Below are positions 1 to 12,874 of a stretch of 64,000 nt of DNA, piece by piece. The position numbers and the translations under genes were made by a program. The stretch covers positions 1-64,000 of the forward strand of contig BPQB01000114.1 in the NCBI GenBank assembly GCA_019973155.2, read 5' to 3'. Positions within the stretch are counted from its first letter, which is position 1. The number at the start of each line of letters is the position of its first letter. This DNA is from Phanerochaete sordida (lineage: Eukaryota; Basidiomycota; Agaricomycetes; Polyporales; Phanerochaetaceae). The notes under the pieces were generated by a model that did no database searches, had not been told where the DNA came from, and saw only the letters and a list, made by a program, of their open reading frames with translations.

Positions 1-138
1 ACGTCTCAAGGTTTGACGGCCGTCCTCGTGTTAGGATATCGAGCTCACAGCCTTGGAGCGCTATGCCAGTGCGTGCAACGCCTAGCCCTCTCACACACCA
101 CCACCGCGCCCTCGCTACCTGCAGATCTGTTCTGAGAA
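1..138 (+). promoter_or_regulatory. 5' flank of array gene 1 (cut by window edge)
   Basis: Short upstream stretch ending in a pyrimidine and CA-rich run just before the ATG at 139. No TATA box or other element can be called with confidence. It continues beyond the left edge. Confidence 0.4.
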
Positions 139-2852
139 ATGTATCGCCTCGCGCGTAATACCCGTGCGCCTGAGGACGTCTACGCCGCCAGCCTCGAGAG
201 ACTGGGCTTAGGATACCCGCTCTGGTGCCCCGAGCCGGATGCCTCTGGGGAGCCACAAATCGCCGACGTTGGTCTGCTACACGAAGGCAAATTCGTCCGT
301 CTCCTCCACCTCGACACTTCCGCACCGGAGAAAAAGGTCACTCGCTTCAAGCCCCCCTTTGAGAATATCGCACCGCTCCCGCCGAACACAATCATGATCA
401 CTCGAACCGACGACCGTCTGAGCGCAAACCACTACTGCAGCCATGGAGTAAGGAGCAAGGACATACGCGCCTCTGTCACGGTGTGAGTGACATTTTATCG
501 GGCAGGTCGTATATTTCTGATATCTCCGCAGGCCTGTCGACGCCAGCACGTCTCTGAACCTGCAGGCGGACTACACCTGCCGCGAAGCGCAGGGCGCCGC
601 GCTGACGCTTCAAACCAATGCAGACGCTGAGCAGACACTTCCCAACAAGTCGCTCAACAGCTACATCCTGCAGAATTTTGCCGCGTGGCGCGAGTATGCC
701 ACAGAGGTGCTAAACCTCGACGTCAAGGCGGAGGATCTGGTGGTGGTGATCGGGTGGGTCAAGACCGCGCCGGACTGGACTGTGACGGCGTTCGGGGTCG
801 ACAAACATGCGAAGACCTCGCTCTCCCTTGGTGCGAAGATTGCAAACTGGGTCGGTGTCAGTTTGAGCGGGGCATTCTCGACATCGATGAGGACTTCGTC
901 GATACAGCGACGGGCACCACGGCACCCGCATCAATCCCAGCATCTCGACGGCGTTGTTCACAGGAACCAGTGCGTTTTCATGAAGCGCATGAGAGTAAAG
1001 GAGCGACCAGTTTTCCCCCGCAAGATCGTCGCAGGCGCGGGCTACGATGATTACTCTCCCTGGCGCCGTCCCGCACAGGATGCTTTAGAAGCAGCAGGAA
1101 GGGGTGTCGAAGACGAGAGGCGGTACGCTGAAGATTGCTGGAAAGAGTATATAAGTGACGTAGGTCGCTATTTGAGAGCCATGTCGTTACGGATGGCTCA
1201 ACTGGGCCTAGGGGAGAATACGTGATCGATTGGACATCACCCAGGACTACATCTTTGAGGTGGGTCCTTATATCACGCCTGCGAGCAGTCACATGCTAAC
1301 TATCGTATGATTAGACTTCGACTGCCACTGTCGCCGTAGTGAGCGACGACCAGGTCGACATTCTTCTTGTGCGTACGTCCACAGATCCGACTACGGTAAT
1401 CACTGACCAGATCCATCACAGTGTGGCCAACATATCGTTGACTTTGCAAGCTGGCTTCGAACAGTGCAGCCACGGGTCGAGGTGGACAATCACGGGGGTG
1501 GGTCCCCTGTTTCATACCTGTACTTCTCAGACTGATCGCAAGTCTCGCAGTTGGGTCATTGGACATGGGAGATATCATTCGCTACCAGCAAGAACACAGG
1601 TTTACAAATCCACCCATCACGCCCGCCGACACCGCCGTTTGGCCTGCGATCAGTCGGAATGGCGCAGGATCTTTGAAGGACAGTCAGATTCTGCTCGGAC
1701 CGACCGGGACAAAGGCGTGTCCTGTAGCGTACAAATCCGTTGTATTCGGTGATGTTGAACAAATGCCGAGTAATTGTCACTTTCTTCGCCTTAGAGGCAA
1801 ACCATTGATGATGTATCACTATCACAGTCCATCTGCCTGAATCTGTATCCTTATCGACAGACGGCATGCTGCTAGCAGCAGCGACCGAAAACACGATTGC
1901 CGTCTGGCGGCTCCAAGACGGCCTCACCGTCCAACGGCTCAAGAAAGACGGGCATACAGACACCGTCGAGCAGATCACTTTCTCGCCGGACGGTCAGTAC
2001 ATCGTCTCGGGAGCCGAAGACAAGCTTGCGCTCGTCTGGGATGTCAAGACGGGCGACGTCGTGCACCGTCTGGAGGGGCATGAGGCGTCCGTCACCTACG
2101 TCGCGTTCTCCCCCGATGGCACCCAGATCGCGACCCGCTCCAGCGACTCCGAGCTGAGGATGTGGAGCGCCTCGAGCGGCGAGCTGCTCTATGCCATTAG
2201 GGATCTCAAGTCACGACTCAGCACCGCCATCCTTTTCTCTCCAGACGGCTTCCGCCTCGCTGCACGCTCAGATGCCACGATCGAAAACACGTCTGTGGTG
2301 GTCTTGGACTGCCGTACGGGCTCGCGCATCGCGACGCTGCGCAAGCAATACATCCACTGCATGGCGTTCTCGCCCTCGGGCGACCGCATTGCGACGGGGT
2401 CCACGGACGGCAACGCGTGCGTGTGGGACGTGGCGAGCGGCAAGGCGCTGCTCGAGCTGAAGGAGCACACGGCCTTGGTCGAGGAGGTGGCGTTTTCGCC
2501 AGATGGCGGCGAGGTCGCGACGGCGTCGAACGACGGGACGGTCGTGACGTGCGACTCGCGAACTGGCGAGAGGCGCTTCACGTTCCGTGTCGAGAGCATC
2601 CGGGGCAAGGACGAGGAGTGGGTACGGGCTGTGGCGTACTCGCCTAAAAACGAGTTCATTGCGTGCGGCGCGGACAATGGCTGCGTCCATGTCTGGAACC
2701 GCAGGACCGGCGCGTTTGTGGCGACGTTTCAGGGGCATAGTGATTCCGTTCGGCGTGTGATGTTTACACCAGATGGGTGGGACATCTTGTCACACGGAGA
2801 TGATGATGTCGTACGAATGTGGAGTATACGTGATGCGCTACGCCTATCATAG
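139..2852 (+). CDS. Array gene 1: two-domain N-terminus plus WD40 propeller protein, 797 aa
   Basis: Seven exons: 139-482, 532-1159, 1212-1259, 1315-1368, 1422-1497, 1551-1769, 1828-2852. Joined frame is open, 797 codons plus TAG. Residues 1-115 form an N-terminal domain (GLGYPLWCPEP, then DVG and GKFVRLL). Residues 116-324 form a second domain with LQADYTCREAQGAAL, VVVIGWVKTAPDW and NQCVFMKRMRVK. Residues 325-383 are a linker from three tiny exons (VSDDQVDILL, CGQHIVDFASWLR). Residues 384-456 hold RYQQE, the proline/TAAD-like linker and SQILLGPT. Residues 457-797 are about eight WD40 repeats (ALVWDV, VCVWDV, VHVWNR, VRMWSI). No membrane segment or signal peptide is seen. The start is the ATG that aligns with the other copies. 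Function is unknown; WD40 points to protein or ligand binding. All introns are in the same phases as in the five paralogues. Confidence 0.88.
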
Positions 2853-3275
2853 AGGACGGACGCGCGACCCATGTAGTAGTACCGGAATATTATCGTCCTT
2901 CGAGCAATTCCTGAGGCACAGTGGCAGGACACACCCTGCAGCGCAGTACTGATTTATATCGCCTCGACTCATATCTTACCGTGGGGAGATGCCTTGAATC
3001 CATGGATACTAAACGCCATCGCAGCATGCTGCAGCTGGCAGAGGAGCATTTTGTACTGCTCACTTACTTCACAGAATTGGCGGCAAACATATGGCCGTCA
3101 GCATTCGCTACTATGCTGGAGGAAATGCCCTGCATGCATACTTATAGGGCACGATACGACTCAAGCCCCACATTATCTCGCACGATCTGACATGCCTGTA
3201 CTGTGCTTTGTATACGCTTCGTACGCCATATGGCATAGCATGTTGCTCCTGTGGAAGGTGCGTCAATCGGAACGG
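2853..3275 (+). repeat. Conserved 3' flank ('tail'), copy 1
   Basis: Non-coding sequence after the array gene stop. It recurs after genes 2, 3, 4 and 6 (15690-16100, 29159-29575, 40781-41200, 56206-56585). Best landmark is a GCAGCATGCTGC-containing stretch near 3023. It probably covers the 3' UTR and terminator of the gene; this is inferred from position. Confidence 0.6.
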
Positions 3276-4370
3276 CTGTCAAGGGCGCGAGACCTTGGGG
3301 AGAGTTGCCACGCCCGTGGCAATGAGTGTCCCAAGGACATCCTAGCAGAACAATATGCGTAGGCATTATGGTGACGCGCACGAAATGTGTAGCACGCGCG
3401 CCGCAATACGGCCCACAATAGCGTTCACACAGTGTTCGCTTCGTCAAACGGTCCACAGATTGGGAATCGCTGGGGGAATCGGTCACAGCGAACCGAGGAA
3501 CATTCCTCTAGTGCATGTATAGATCGTTCGAAGTCCAGTGAGAGCGGTTCTCAGCCCATACAGAGCGCATATAGTCACCTATCGAGGTGCGGAGGCGCAT
3601 GACATGGGCTCTGGCGCACAGCAGCAACGCCACAAGATCGCGTCGGTGGTGCCACATGGCCGCGAGCCCAGGAGCCCGAGCGACGTGAGCCACAGGCGTA
3701 CTCAAGACACGATCAGTCGCACGGGCACCCGTCTGCTCACGGCGTCGCGAGGTTGTGCCGGGTGACACGCGGAATGGAAGCGCTACGCAATGCAGCAGAG
3801 GATTGCCCAGTTCGGCACTGTATGCACCCTTATGTCCTCGCCTCCGGAAGCATATGCCGAGGTGACATGCGGAATGCAGACATCGTGTCGGCGCCCTGAC
3901 ACGTCTTGCAGCACGATCACTCACCAAGCGACCGTAAAAGGCCACCAGATCGTTGTTGCGCCACCCACGTTTGGTGATACATACACTAGGCAGGCCCAGC
4001 ATGCGCAGAGCGTCACAGGTCTGGCGGCAGGCCGCCGCCGCAGCGCGGAGCAAGCCATCCGTGCGCCCCGTACTCGACCCATACTTGTTGGGCGGCGACT
4101 ATGGGACCGCGACGCCCCTCCGCAGGCCGCCCGGGCGATCTCTCCTACTGCTCCACATACTGCGCGCGCTTTGGCTGGATCCAAGCACGGACGCCTGCGA
4201 CTGTCGAGCAGCCTGCACGACAGCGTTTGACCCTAGGCAGGCCGGCTTCGAGGCGGGCGATAGGATTGCTCAGTGTCAGCGCGGCCGCGGATATCAACGA
4301 AGAGGGAGGAAGCACGAGCGTCGGATTCTCGTCGCGGAGCCTTCTCGAGGCAAAATGACCGACTAACAGT
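3276..4370. repeat. Spacer block B, copy 1
   Basis: Matches 16100-17240 and, interrupted by an insertion, 29575-31450. Landmarks are GCGCCGCAATACGGCCCACAA near 3398 and TTCGAAGTCCAG near 3528. Short open frames on both strands are broken at different places in each copy, so no gene is called. Confidence 0.6.
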
Positions 4371-6600
4371 CGCTTTGCCTACGTAGCGAGAACGACGTAT
4401 ATTGCGAGGGAGAGGACAATGTGTATACTGCCTGGTGTTTATTGTCAGCGCGACGATCCGTCCACTGTGATGTGACACACACCTAATCCCGTTATTAGGC
4501 GACACATAGCCCTCTCGCAATTGCCCAACATATATCCCTATGTCGCGCATCGAACCTTCTGCTTCGGGATTGTCAGTGCCAGGTTACCAGCCTCAGACCG
4601 TCCAAGGAAGATGGACTCACCGCTGCGATCCCTGTCCTCGGGCCGTGCTGCTATGCTTTCCAGGCACGGCACCGTCGACGTAGCTCTGTCCGCCGACCGG
4701 TCTCAGAGTACCGCGCAGGAGCCCGCGTCGCTCGGTGCGCATGCCGGCCTTGGTGCGCAGCGCCGAGGTACTGAGAAGATCCTGCGGGGGCCGCCGACGT
4801 CGCACAACGCGGACAGACCATTGCTCGCGAGCGGTCGTCCAGGCGCAAAGTAAACGGCTGCGGTCTATCAGGACCGTGGACGCAGCATGCTGGACGGCCA
4901 TGCGAAGGCGGGGCTAGGGATTTCGCGAGCTGAGGCCTATGAACGACAGACGGCAGAGCATGGTAAGGAGATATACTCACGCGAGGACGCGGATCTCGTG
5001 GAAACACAAAAGATATTTACCCTGGAAGCACCTGCAGGAGTTGCGATTGCCGTCGGTGTCGGTGTCAGGCACATGGTCCGGAGCATTGCCGAGCCGAGTG
5101 GCAGCGCGTCGGTCACTGGTATATCTATCGTAATATGCGGGCGGACCTGGTGCAGTTACCATCTGTCAGCGCTGCTCCGAGGAAACAAGCAGACGGCAGT
5201 ACTGACCTAAAGTGATACTTTGCGCCAGAGGCCTCAGCTTTATCGTCTTGCTGCGGCCGGAGACTCGTCCGACGCCCAGAACGTAGAGCTCGACATCCCG
5301 GATCAGGGCGATGCGTTTCACGAGCAGCGGTCTTGGAAGCGGTCAGAACTGAGGCGCGGAGCGAAGGGCATGTTGATACTTACCGTGGGGGACAATCGTG
5401 GCATATCGCGAGAAGCGACGAGCCGCGGGTGGTGCACTTGAAGCGAGTCATCGAGGCGCGACTCGGTGTGGTCTGTCTTGACGGGACGATAAAGCAGTTG
5501 AACGGAATTGAGCCCGGCATTGAGGTTATCACTGTCTGAAGGGCGTCAGCCGCAAAGCATCCATCGTTCGAGGAAGCGTACCTCTAGCCCGTGCTCTCAA
5601 CCCAGGCGGCCTTCGACAAGCCCGTCCATCCGCTCGAGAACGAACATCATTCAGCGCCGATGTTTGACCTCGAACGGCACTGCCTCGAGGAGAGCGTGCG
5701 CGACGGAAGTGCCGCAGAAGCGCGCTCCTTTGGAGGCTCGTAGACGGCGTAATCGGCGTAGGAGGAGAACGCCTCTACGTCGGCGGAAAGCGGACGCGCA
5801 GGTGTGCCCACCATCGCCTTCGATACCTCCGCGACCATCGCCGCGGGCTGCGAGCTGCTCGAGGTGCCTCGCACCCTCGTAGCCCACGGGGAGCCTCTAG
5901 ACCGTCGGGAGTTCGCGCTCGGCCTCTGCGGACGGGTTGAGTGATGGTTCACGTGCGCATGACTGAGGCACGTACCTCGCGGTATGGGGTGTAGATAGCG
6001 TCACACGCGGGGCCGGTCGCGCAGAACTCAGTGCTTTCAAGACTGTAAAATCGGGGCGTTTGATGGCTGAGACCGGCCCTTGGCCTCGGCGCATGCGGTG
6101 GCGACCAGCTTGGGGCGGATGTCGAGGGTGAGTGGGACGTCCACACGATGGCCGCGACGGGAGAGTCGAGCGTGGGTTGGCGACGCAGAGGCTCTTCCCG
6201 ACGTGCTCAAAGTCGCAGTCGCGGTGCTTCTGCGCGCTTGACCCGCTGCCGGCCGGATGGTCTGCGCATGTCCCTATCGACACATCACAGGCTCGGAGTC
6301 CCAGCCTTTGAGCGCGGCCTCCAGGTCAAGGAAGACCCTATTGTATGCGTTAGAATCTGGGTTGAGCTCGGGGATCGTATCTAACCAGGTCAGTCTGCTG
6401 GTAACCTGGTGATCTACAGTCTAGCGACAAGAGATGCGTACCTTGGCGGAATCCGGGTCATAATCGACGGGCGAACCTCAGAGTCCATGAATTTATGGGC
6501 GCGTTCTTGGGTAGTTTATAATCTCGGGCTGCAAACGCTACATGAGAACGCGACGGATGCACATGAGAAAGGGGAGCCCACTGTGAGGTCGCAGGCCGAC
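4371..6600 (-). pseudogene. Relic M, copy 1: decayed multi-exon minus-strand gene, family unknown
   Basis: Two introns on the minus strand keep good signals and exact lengths between this copy and the one at 17240-19490. One is 4914-4980 (67 bp, GTGAGT...CCTAG). The other is 5536-5581 (46 bp, GTACGC, branch GCTGACG, TTCAG). A 152-nt segment (5384-5535) between a GTAAGT donor and the 46-bp intron is open. Near 6320-6375 the minus strand reads IPELNPDSNAYNRVFLDLE, and near 6095-6125 PLTLDIRPKLVATA. Stops and frame breaks elsewhere prevent a full model. I do not recognise the family. The protein-like pieces and spliceosomal signals indicate a former gene, not random DNA. Confidence 0.45.
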
Positions 6601-7240
6601 GTTTGAGTGCGTCCATTCAATATTCTGCGGTGGGGCTAGTGCCAGTAGGCCGAGGAAGCATAAGCGACCAAAATGAACGGCTTGTGCCGAGCCATACCCT
6701 CGTCCTGTCGAGGTGTATCTACTAACAGCGCGTTAGTACGTCCATGATGGGATACGCCATGTACACGTACCTTGAGCCTCAACAACTCGGATTACTGCCC
6801 CATCATTAGCGTCACCTACTTCCTCAGCTTCTCCTGAGGTAGAATCATCCTGAACGAAGGGTTCTCCGGCGCGTCTCGACGCTCAATTTATGACTCGACG
6901 CGGGTACGAAGAGTCGTGAGCACCTTAATTCTCCGGGTGCAAGCCTTGACTCAGGCTTCGTAGGGCGCATGGGAGCACGGATCCATACTAACAGAGCTAA
7001 TATCGCTTCAGTCGGGAGTGGCACAAGCTTACGGTATATTGTAAGCTGAGGCCGCAGTACGCGAGCGCAGGCGCAGTGCTCGCGACCACTCGCGTCGTCT
7101 AAGACGACAGACTGGAGGGCTTTCACACTGAAGCAACTGCAAGACTCTCATCAGCAAGTTGAGAAGCTCAGCTATATGCTGCGTACGGGCTTGTATATGT
7201 AGTCATCCTGCGTCCGGGAGGACATCTCGTCCACGAGTTT
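6600..7240. repeat. Spacer block D, copy 1
   Basis: Matches 19490-20130 (for example CATCTCGTCCACGAGTTTCC at both ends) and, weakly, 33560-34150. The minus strand can be read as a charged Ala/Glu-rich tail of relic M in copies 2 and 3. No intact gene. Confidence 0.5.
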
Positions 7241-9700
7241 CCAGCCTTCGTTGATGACACTCAAGCAGTGTTCGGAGCGCCCCTGGGTGGGTATACGCGT
7301 ACCTGCCTGACCAGAACCTCGGCCAGAAACGCCGCAGCAACAACGAAGGTACTCGAAGAACGAGTCGGCCGAGGGCAGGGTGATGGAGAGCGGAGGGCGG
7401 GCGGCGGTCGAAGCAGGACAAGACGGAAGGCAGTCTGTGTCTTAGTGGCAGGGATGGCGCAGCGCTGCGTCGCTGCTCTCGCTTGGGAGTATGTGTAGCA
7501 GTGCACGCAAAGATGTTGTGGGACGGCTCGCAGCGTATTCGATTGTGTGCACGGCAGGAGGCGGTCGCGTTGGAGTGATCAAAGCGAAAGTTGGGCGCCT
7601 GGGTGTTCGGGGGTCGGTGCGTGATCCGATCAGAACCGGCAGGCTTCTGCTCCCGCCGTCGAGCAGCCTCCGTCCGGACTTGCCATGCGCGACATCGCTG
7701 CCCCCGCATGATCGCTGCACCTAGCCTCTCGCCGCCTCTCGATTGCCGTCGCAGCAGCACCCGCAAGCACGGTCCCTTGACGACCCTTCGGCGTCCACCC
7801 TTCCCGCCCGCGCCGTCTCGCCGCCAAATATTGCTGCTGTTCACCTGGACGGACGTCTCCACGACGTTTCGGCTCGATGCTGCAATACATTGCCGAATAT
7901 ACCTACACAGCGTAGCATGACAGCACGAGGTGTAGCACGCACGCTGCGCGAAGGGCTAGACCAGCGGGACGACAGGCCGCGATACTCGCGCCTACAACGG
8001 TGAGCAGCGCCGTACTCTAATAGGTCTGCTCGCTAATTCTGATATCATTGCTGGATTGCGACGGAACCAGTCCGTCTTAACGAGCGTTCAAGACTCCTGC
8101 GGCCTGCTACACCGCGCGGCGCGGAGAACCCTGCGCGAGAAGGACGCTGCACCAGCCGTCGCAGACATCGCGCGGAGAACTCAGCTGAAGTGATGGATGG
8201 GGCGGGACTAGCGGGAGGAACGCTGTCTTCAGTTTCAGGAGAAGGTCCGCGACTAGTTCATCGTTCTGCTGGTGCGCATACAAGCAGTACAACATCTGTC
8301 CGTGCTGATTCGATTACAGCTTCAGAGACACGACCTACACCACGGACAGAAAAGGCGACCTGGGACCTGGGATCGTCGGCTCCCCATCCTCCGAGGACCG
8401 CTAACGGGCTGTACCTGCCGTGCCCATGCAATCTCGACGACCTCTCCACCCACTATATCCGAGTCGCACATCAGCTGCAGCATTCATGGACGAATACAAG
8501 CTCATCCACACTATCCCAATGACCATCCCCATTCATACGAGATGGCTCGGCGGCTCAAACTCACGCTGCACTTCGACATGCAGAACCTCTCGACACCTTC
8601 GGTCTCTAAGCCTGCGGTTCCAGGTTGTACGCGAGACGACCTGCGTTGACGCATCGCTCCCGAAGTCGCTGCCCCCATACACCCGGCCCTTGTCAATCGC
8701 AGCGCCTCTTCGCGCCCGCTTCTGTCCTGCAACCTCATCGGCAGCATTGATTCGACCACCCGATCCCGCTCCTTGACCCGTCTGCTACCGCCGCGCTGTG
8801 CCGCCGTTTCGCCACACCCTGGCATCTGTCCACCGCGTCCGCCCCCCTCTCGTGCAGCACCGCAGAGCGCGCCTTCGCTCCGGCTACCACGGCCGGTCCG
8901 AGCTTTGTGAGGCGGTCCTCGCTGGACATGCAAGACGATTCGCCCTCGAACACCCATACCAACCGCCCCAGCCGTCAACCAGACCGCGTAACGGCAGCGC
9001 GACGTCTGTCACGACCCTTCCCACCACCACCGGCTCCGGTGACGGCGCGCTCGCGTTCTTCGCGCCGCGGATGCCGCACGAGCCGCCCCCAGAGCTGCAG
9101 GGCTACCACGCGGACCGATAGCCTCGCAAGCGCCGCCTCCGCTTGAGGGAGAACAGCCGGACCCGCTGGCAGCAGCGCTGCAAATGCGCCGCTTCAAGCG
9201 AAAGACCGGGGACGAAGATGAAGTTGAAGACGCGAAACACAGAAGACCTGCGCATAGCTCATTGGGCAACTTCAAGGCCGATACGCGGCGCGCCGCCCGC
9301 GCGCCTCAGCCGCTTGAGGGCCTCCATCCGGGCACGCTCCGCCCCGGCCGCACCGCGCGCTCGGCGGACAATTGTTCGGGGACACCGTCGCGCTCGGAAA
9401 CGTCCACACCCCCGAGTGCACACGACCTGCATGCGCTCACGCCGAGGCGGCGCTCCGTGATGAGCTGGGCGTACCTTCGCCTCGCCACGCTACTTCGCCC
9501 CGCGTCGACCAACGTCTTGTCGAACGTGGGCTTGCCGCTGCGCCCGCCCAGCATGACAAGTGTGATGAATGGTGAGGGAGAGGGCGCGCGTGCCTCGCGC
9601 CCTTCGCAGCGCAGCTCGCAGCGCAACGTGCTGAGCTGGCTGTCGATTCGTCCGCCCATGCGTCCCAGCACGGACAGAAACCTGTGTTCCCTCGCGACAT
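7240..9700 (+). pseudogene. Relic P, copy 1: decayed sequence recurring through the array
   Basis: Matches 20130-23150 closely, and parts of 10330-12350, 23760-25800, 34600-37270, 43430-44165 and 49560-51960. Recurrent marks are a GGGCGCTCGG-like start, a GTGAGTAG/GTGAGCAG donor-like site (near 7999 here), and a Lys/Glu-coding stretch whose complement reads as hydrophobic residues. Frames differ between copies. Long open frames here are Arg/Ser/Pro-rich and not conserved, so no protein is called. Strand is inferred from the donor-like sites only. Confidence 0.35.
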
Positions 9701-10330
9701 GGAGGTGGACAACCTCTTTCCGTTCTCCGAATGCCCGGGCAACAGAACTTTGCGCTGGGTTATGTCGTCTGGTCGCCGAGGTTGAGGGGCCTCGTAGCCT
9801 GATCGTGGTACGAGCTGCGTTGCAGCGCGCGCGACGCGAATGCGAGCGGCGTGCTCATGCTGGTAGCGTGAGACAGAAGAACAGGGTATGCCCACGCGGA
9901 AGTCCGCATTGTATTGATTAATAGCTTTAGAATACCGTTGCTATGCCATCTACCAGTTGCGCCATAGCTTGACCCCGCTTCCTCGACGTCTATTTCACTA
10001 GTAGGGTTCGACCTCCGAGTCCTGCGCGGTCCTCGCCGCGTTTTTGAGCGAGTCCATGCACATCGCTCAACAATGCTGCTGGTTTGAGTCCATTAAGTCC
10101 GTCAAGGAGCTGAAACCGTGGAGAGAAGGCAGTGCAGACGAGAATATAAGGCGTTGGTCGGCGGTCGATGCAAGACGGGTGAACTGCAGCCTGTCAAGCC
10201 TACGCTGACTCTAGGAAAGACGCGCACTGACCTAAGCTTCCTAGACAATACTTGCACTGCGGCTCAAGCGGTAAGATGGCGATGGCATACGAAGGGCTCG
10301 AACGACTTGGACACCAGAGGAAACTTGCTT
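9700..10330. other. Spacer with nothing recognisable
   Basis: No gene, repeat partner or RNA gene could be supported. A tRNA A-box-like string on the minus strand near 9950-9970 lacks a matching B box and acceptor stem. Confidence 0.5.
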
Positions 10331-12540
10331 GAACAGAGCCTCGCGAAGGCTAGGTCGTCAGTGGGCGCTCGGGGCTCGGTCCGTGACAGGTCGCTCCCCA
10401 CGGTCTGCTCGCCAGGCCGTCATCGACGGCTCCTTACACCTCGGAGTCCAGACCTCGAGCCTCCGTTCACACACACAGCCTCCACAGTCACACTGGATCG
10501 CCTGCAGCTCGGTTGCAGATGCCAGCTGCAGGACGGCACCCAAGCGGCTCCTCCAATACTGTATGCTTCAAGGTCCCACACTCTTCTCCCGCACTATCTC
10601 TTTCTCAGCTCCTGCCCCACGCCATGGGATGAAGCCTCCGGAACTCCAAGGCTTCGCGCATTACTCTATGGGCCAGTTCCGCTGCGCGTGAGGATGTCGC
10701 CACGCTACCCATGTGTCAATCTTGTCAAGGGTATGCGCTGCGCGGAGAATTGGGTAGCGGGAGGGCGATCAGTTGCGCTTCGGACGTTACAAAGGTGAGT
10801 AGCGCAGTACGCTACTCAGTCGGCTCACACGACGATGTCCTGGCTCTGCGCGTATAGCGGAGCCCGCCTATACGCCCATGACCACACTTCGGGTGCTTCG
10901 CACGTAGGCGGCCAGATCGTTCACCGACTACATCTACGCCCTCTCCTGTACCTCCTCAAAGAATCTCGGCTTCGAGAAGGTCAATCATATCCGCGCACAG
11001 CTACATTGACCTCGGAGACGACGACCTGGCTGCAGCTTCGCTCTCCACGACCTGGCCGGTCGTCGATCTGCAATCAACCAGTCTCTGGGCACACACACAC
11101 ACACTATCAGCCTTACTTCGACGTGCAGGTCATCCACGCACGGTGTACACAGTCTACAGCTGTTCGCACGGATGCAGCCGGGACGTTGCCCTTCGACACG
11201 ACTCGCTAGCAGTTGCAGCACGCCGAGCATGATTGCTTCCTTTCGCCTCTGCCCACGCATGTCGCATTCCGACTTGGAGACTGAGTATGGGTCAGGATAC
11301 GAGCCGCTAGCTGTATGGGATACGAGTCGTACTCGGTGACGTTTTCCCCACCAGCTCTTATAAACGTCCCGGCACTCATCGAGGACGATGTACTCGTGCG
11401 AACCCTAAGCTCCAGCTGCGCGGTTGAGTCGAACGCCCGTTCCACACCGAAGATGAAGTTCAAATCCCTCACGCATAAATCCGCTCCTCAAAGCAATCCA
11501 GAGCATTCAATCACCAAGCCCCTACGTAATTCGCGCCAGTACGAGTCAGGTAACATGGACAGGACATGGTGCGCATACATCATGTGCAAACCTACAGGAG
11601 TCGCGCTGATACCTTGTTAGGATTGAATACGTACAAGATACACTGTCAAGTAGAACATACGAATAAAATTGTTGATACCCCGTTACCGTATGGTGTAGCT
11701 CTATTCGTTCCCCTACCGGGCGAATGGTCCTCTGACTGCGTCATTCCGCTACTCCGAGGCGCACTAGCACACTCCGCAGTGACATTCAAAGCCGAACGCC
11801 GACTCTGTCGCTGCCGACGCAATGCTGTAGAGCAGGAAACCAAGGTGAGTTCTCTATATTGGCTGTGCAGCATGTGCTTTACTCATTATACTTGTGCTAG
11901 GGCTCGTCGCTCCACGTTCTATGCGATGAGCATTGGTGGCAAGACTTCTGCCTTTTCTCTCTTGAAGGTATCGACCGTCGATCTCCTACGCGCAGCGTGG
12001 TCGGGGCGGTGGCCATGACGGCTCGCGCACAACACTGCACTGCCGTTTCTGCTCATCGGCGCAGCACATCGACTTCATGGCTGGCGTGTTCGATCCTCCG
12101 CCGCGTTCTCGCCTCCCGCTCACGGAGCCCGACCCATGGGCTGCACGCTACCTACGTCGCATCGCCCTGCCAGGGCCCTGAGGCTTCTAAGGGAGCGGAC
12201 GGCTTGGTAGTGCTTAGCATAACATTCGGATTGCCGCCCTCGGTTAATCGTCGCCCTCGCTGGCGCGCACCGCGGAAATAAAGCCAACGCGCAGGACGCC
12301 GGAAGGGCGAGCAGCGGCGTGTACGCGGACCGCGGGTCCCGCACGTCCTTATGCTTCAAAGGTTCGTCGAGATCGCACTATGCTCAGGTTCTACACCGTT
12401 GTACTCGACTATTGTACCCCGCGCTTCATAGCTTGGTCGCCCTGAGCTGAAGTAATACTTGCTGTCGCCAGGACGAAAGAAATGACGGACAATGTTTCGC
12501 TGGTGGCACTAATTAGCGATGGGCTAAACGTTGGCTCGGC
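10330..12540 (+). pseudogene. Relic P-like block, second copy in unit 1
   Basis: Aligns by eye with 23760-25800. Landmarks are GATGTCGCCACGCTACC near 10694 (matching about 24292), a GTGAGTAGCGCAG donor-like site near 10796, and CCGCCCTCGGTTAATCG near 12234 (matching about 25708). The frame is not maintained between copies. It leads directly into the 5' flank of array gene 2. Confidence 0.4.
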
Positions 12541-12874
12541 ACGTTGTCTGCATGTATGCTATGGACTCGCAGAAAAAATGCGACGAGGCTGTTGTGTACA
12601 GCCCCTGCGGGAACTCACGTCGCGAGTCTGGGAAGCACCCTGCGCACGCCAGCCCAGCGTGCGGCGTGCACCACGCTACTTCCCGTAATGCGACAGAAAA
12701 GCATGTACGCTGCATGGCGAGGCCTGGGCGTAGAGCTTCCGGAATCGCGAAGACCGTCTACAAGGTTTGCTTGATGGGCTCGTGCCCACCTTCGGGCTGT
12801 CCACGACCACGTCTCACGTACGAGCCTCTCACTCACGACGACCTCCGTTACATCCTAGCCGTCCCCTCCTCGTC
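12540..12874 (+). promoter_or_regulatory. 5' flank of array gene 2
   Basis: Shares a block with the 5' flank of gene 3 (26040-26341), for example AATGCGACAG followed by the GAAGACCGT...CAAGGTTTGCT stretch. Conservation and position suggest the shared promoter region. No specific operator was identified. Confidence 0.45.

Noticed and set aside
2189..2738. Open frames of 156-162 codons antisense to the WD40 exon of gene 1 (with equivalents in the other copies)
   Set aside because: Shadows of a GC-rich coding exon; they have no motif of their own and follow the sense frame.
9184..9921. 245-codon plus-strand open frame
   Set aside because: Arg/Ser/Pro-rich composition, not preserved in the duplicate near 22.6-23 kb; GC-rich relic DNA keeps frames open by chance.
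9940..9975. Possible tRNA on the minus strand (TGGCGCAACTGG A-box-like string)
   Set aside because: No B box at the right spacing, and the D and acceptor stems do not pair.
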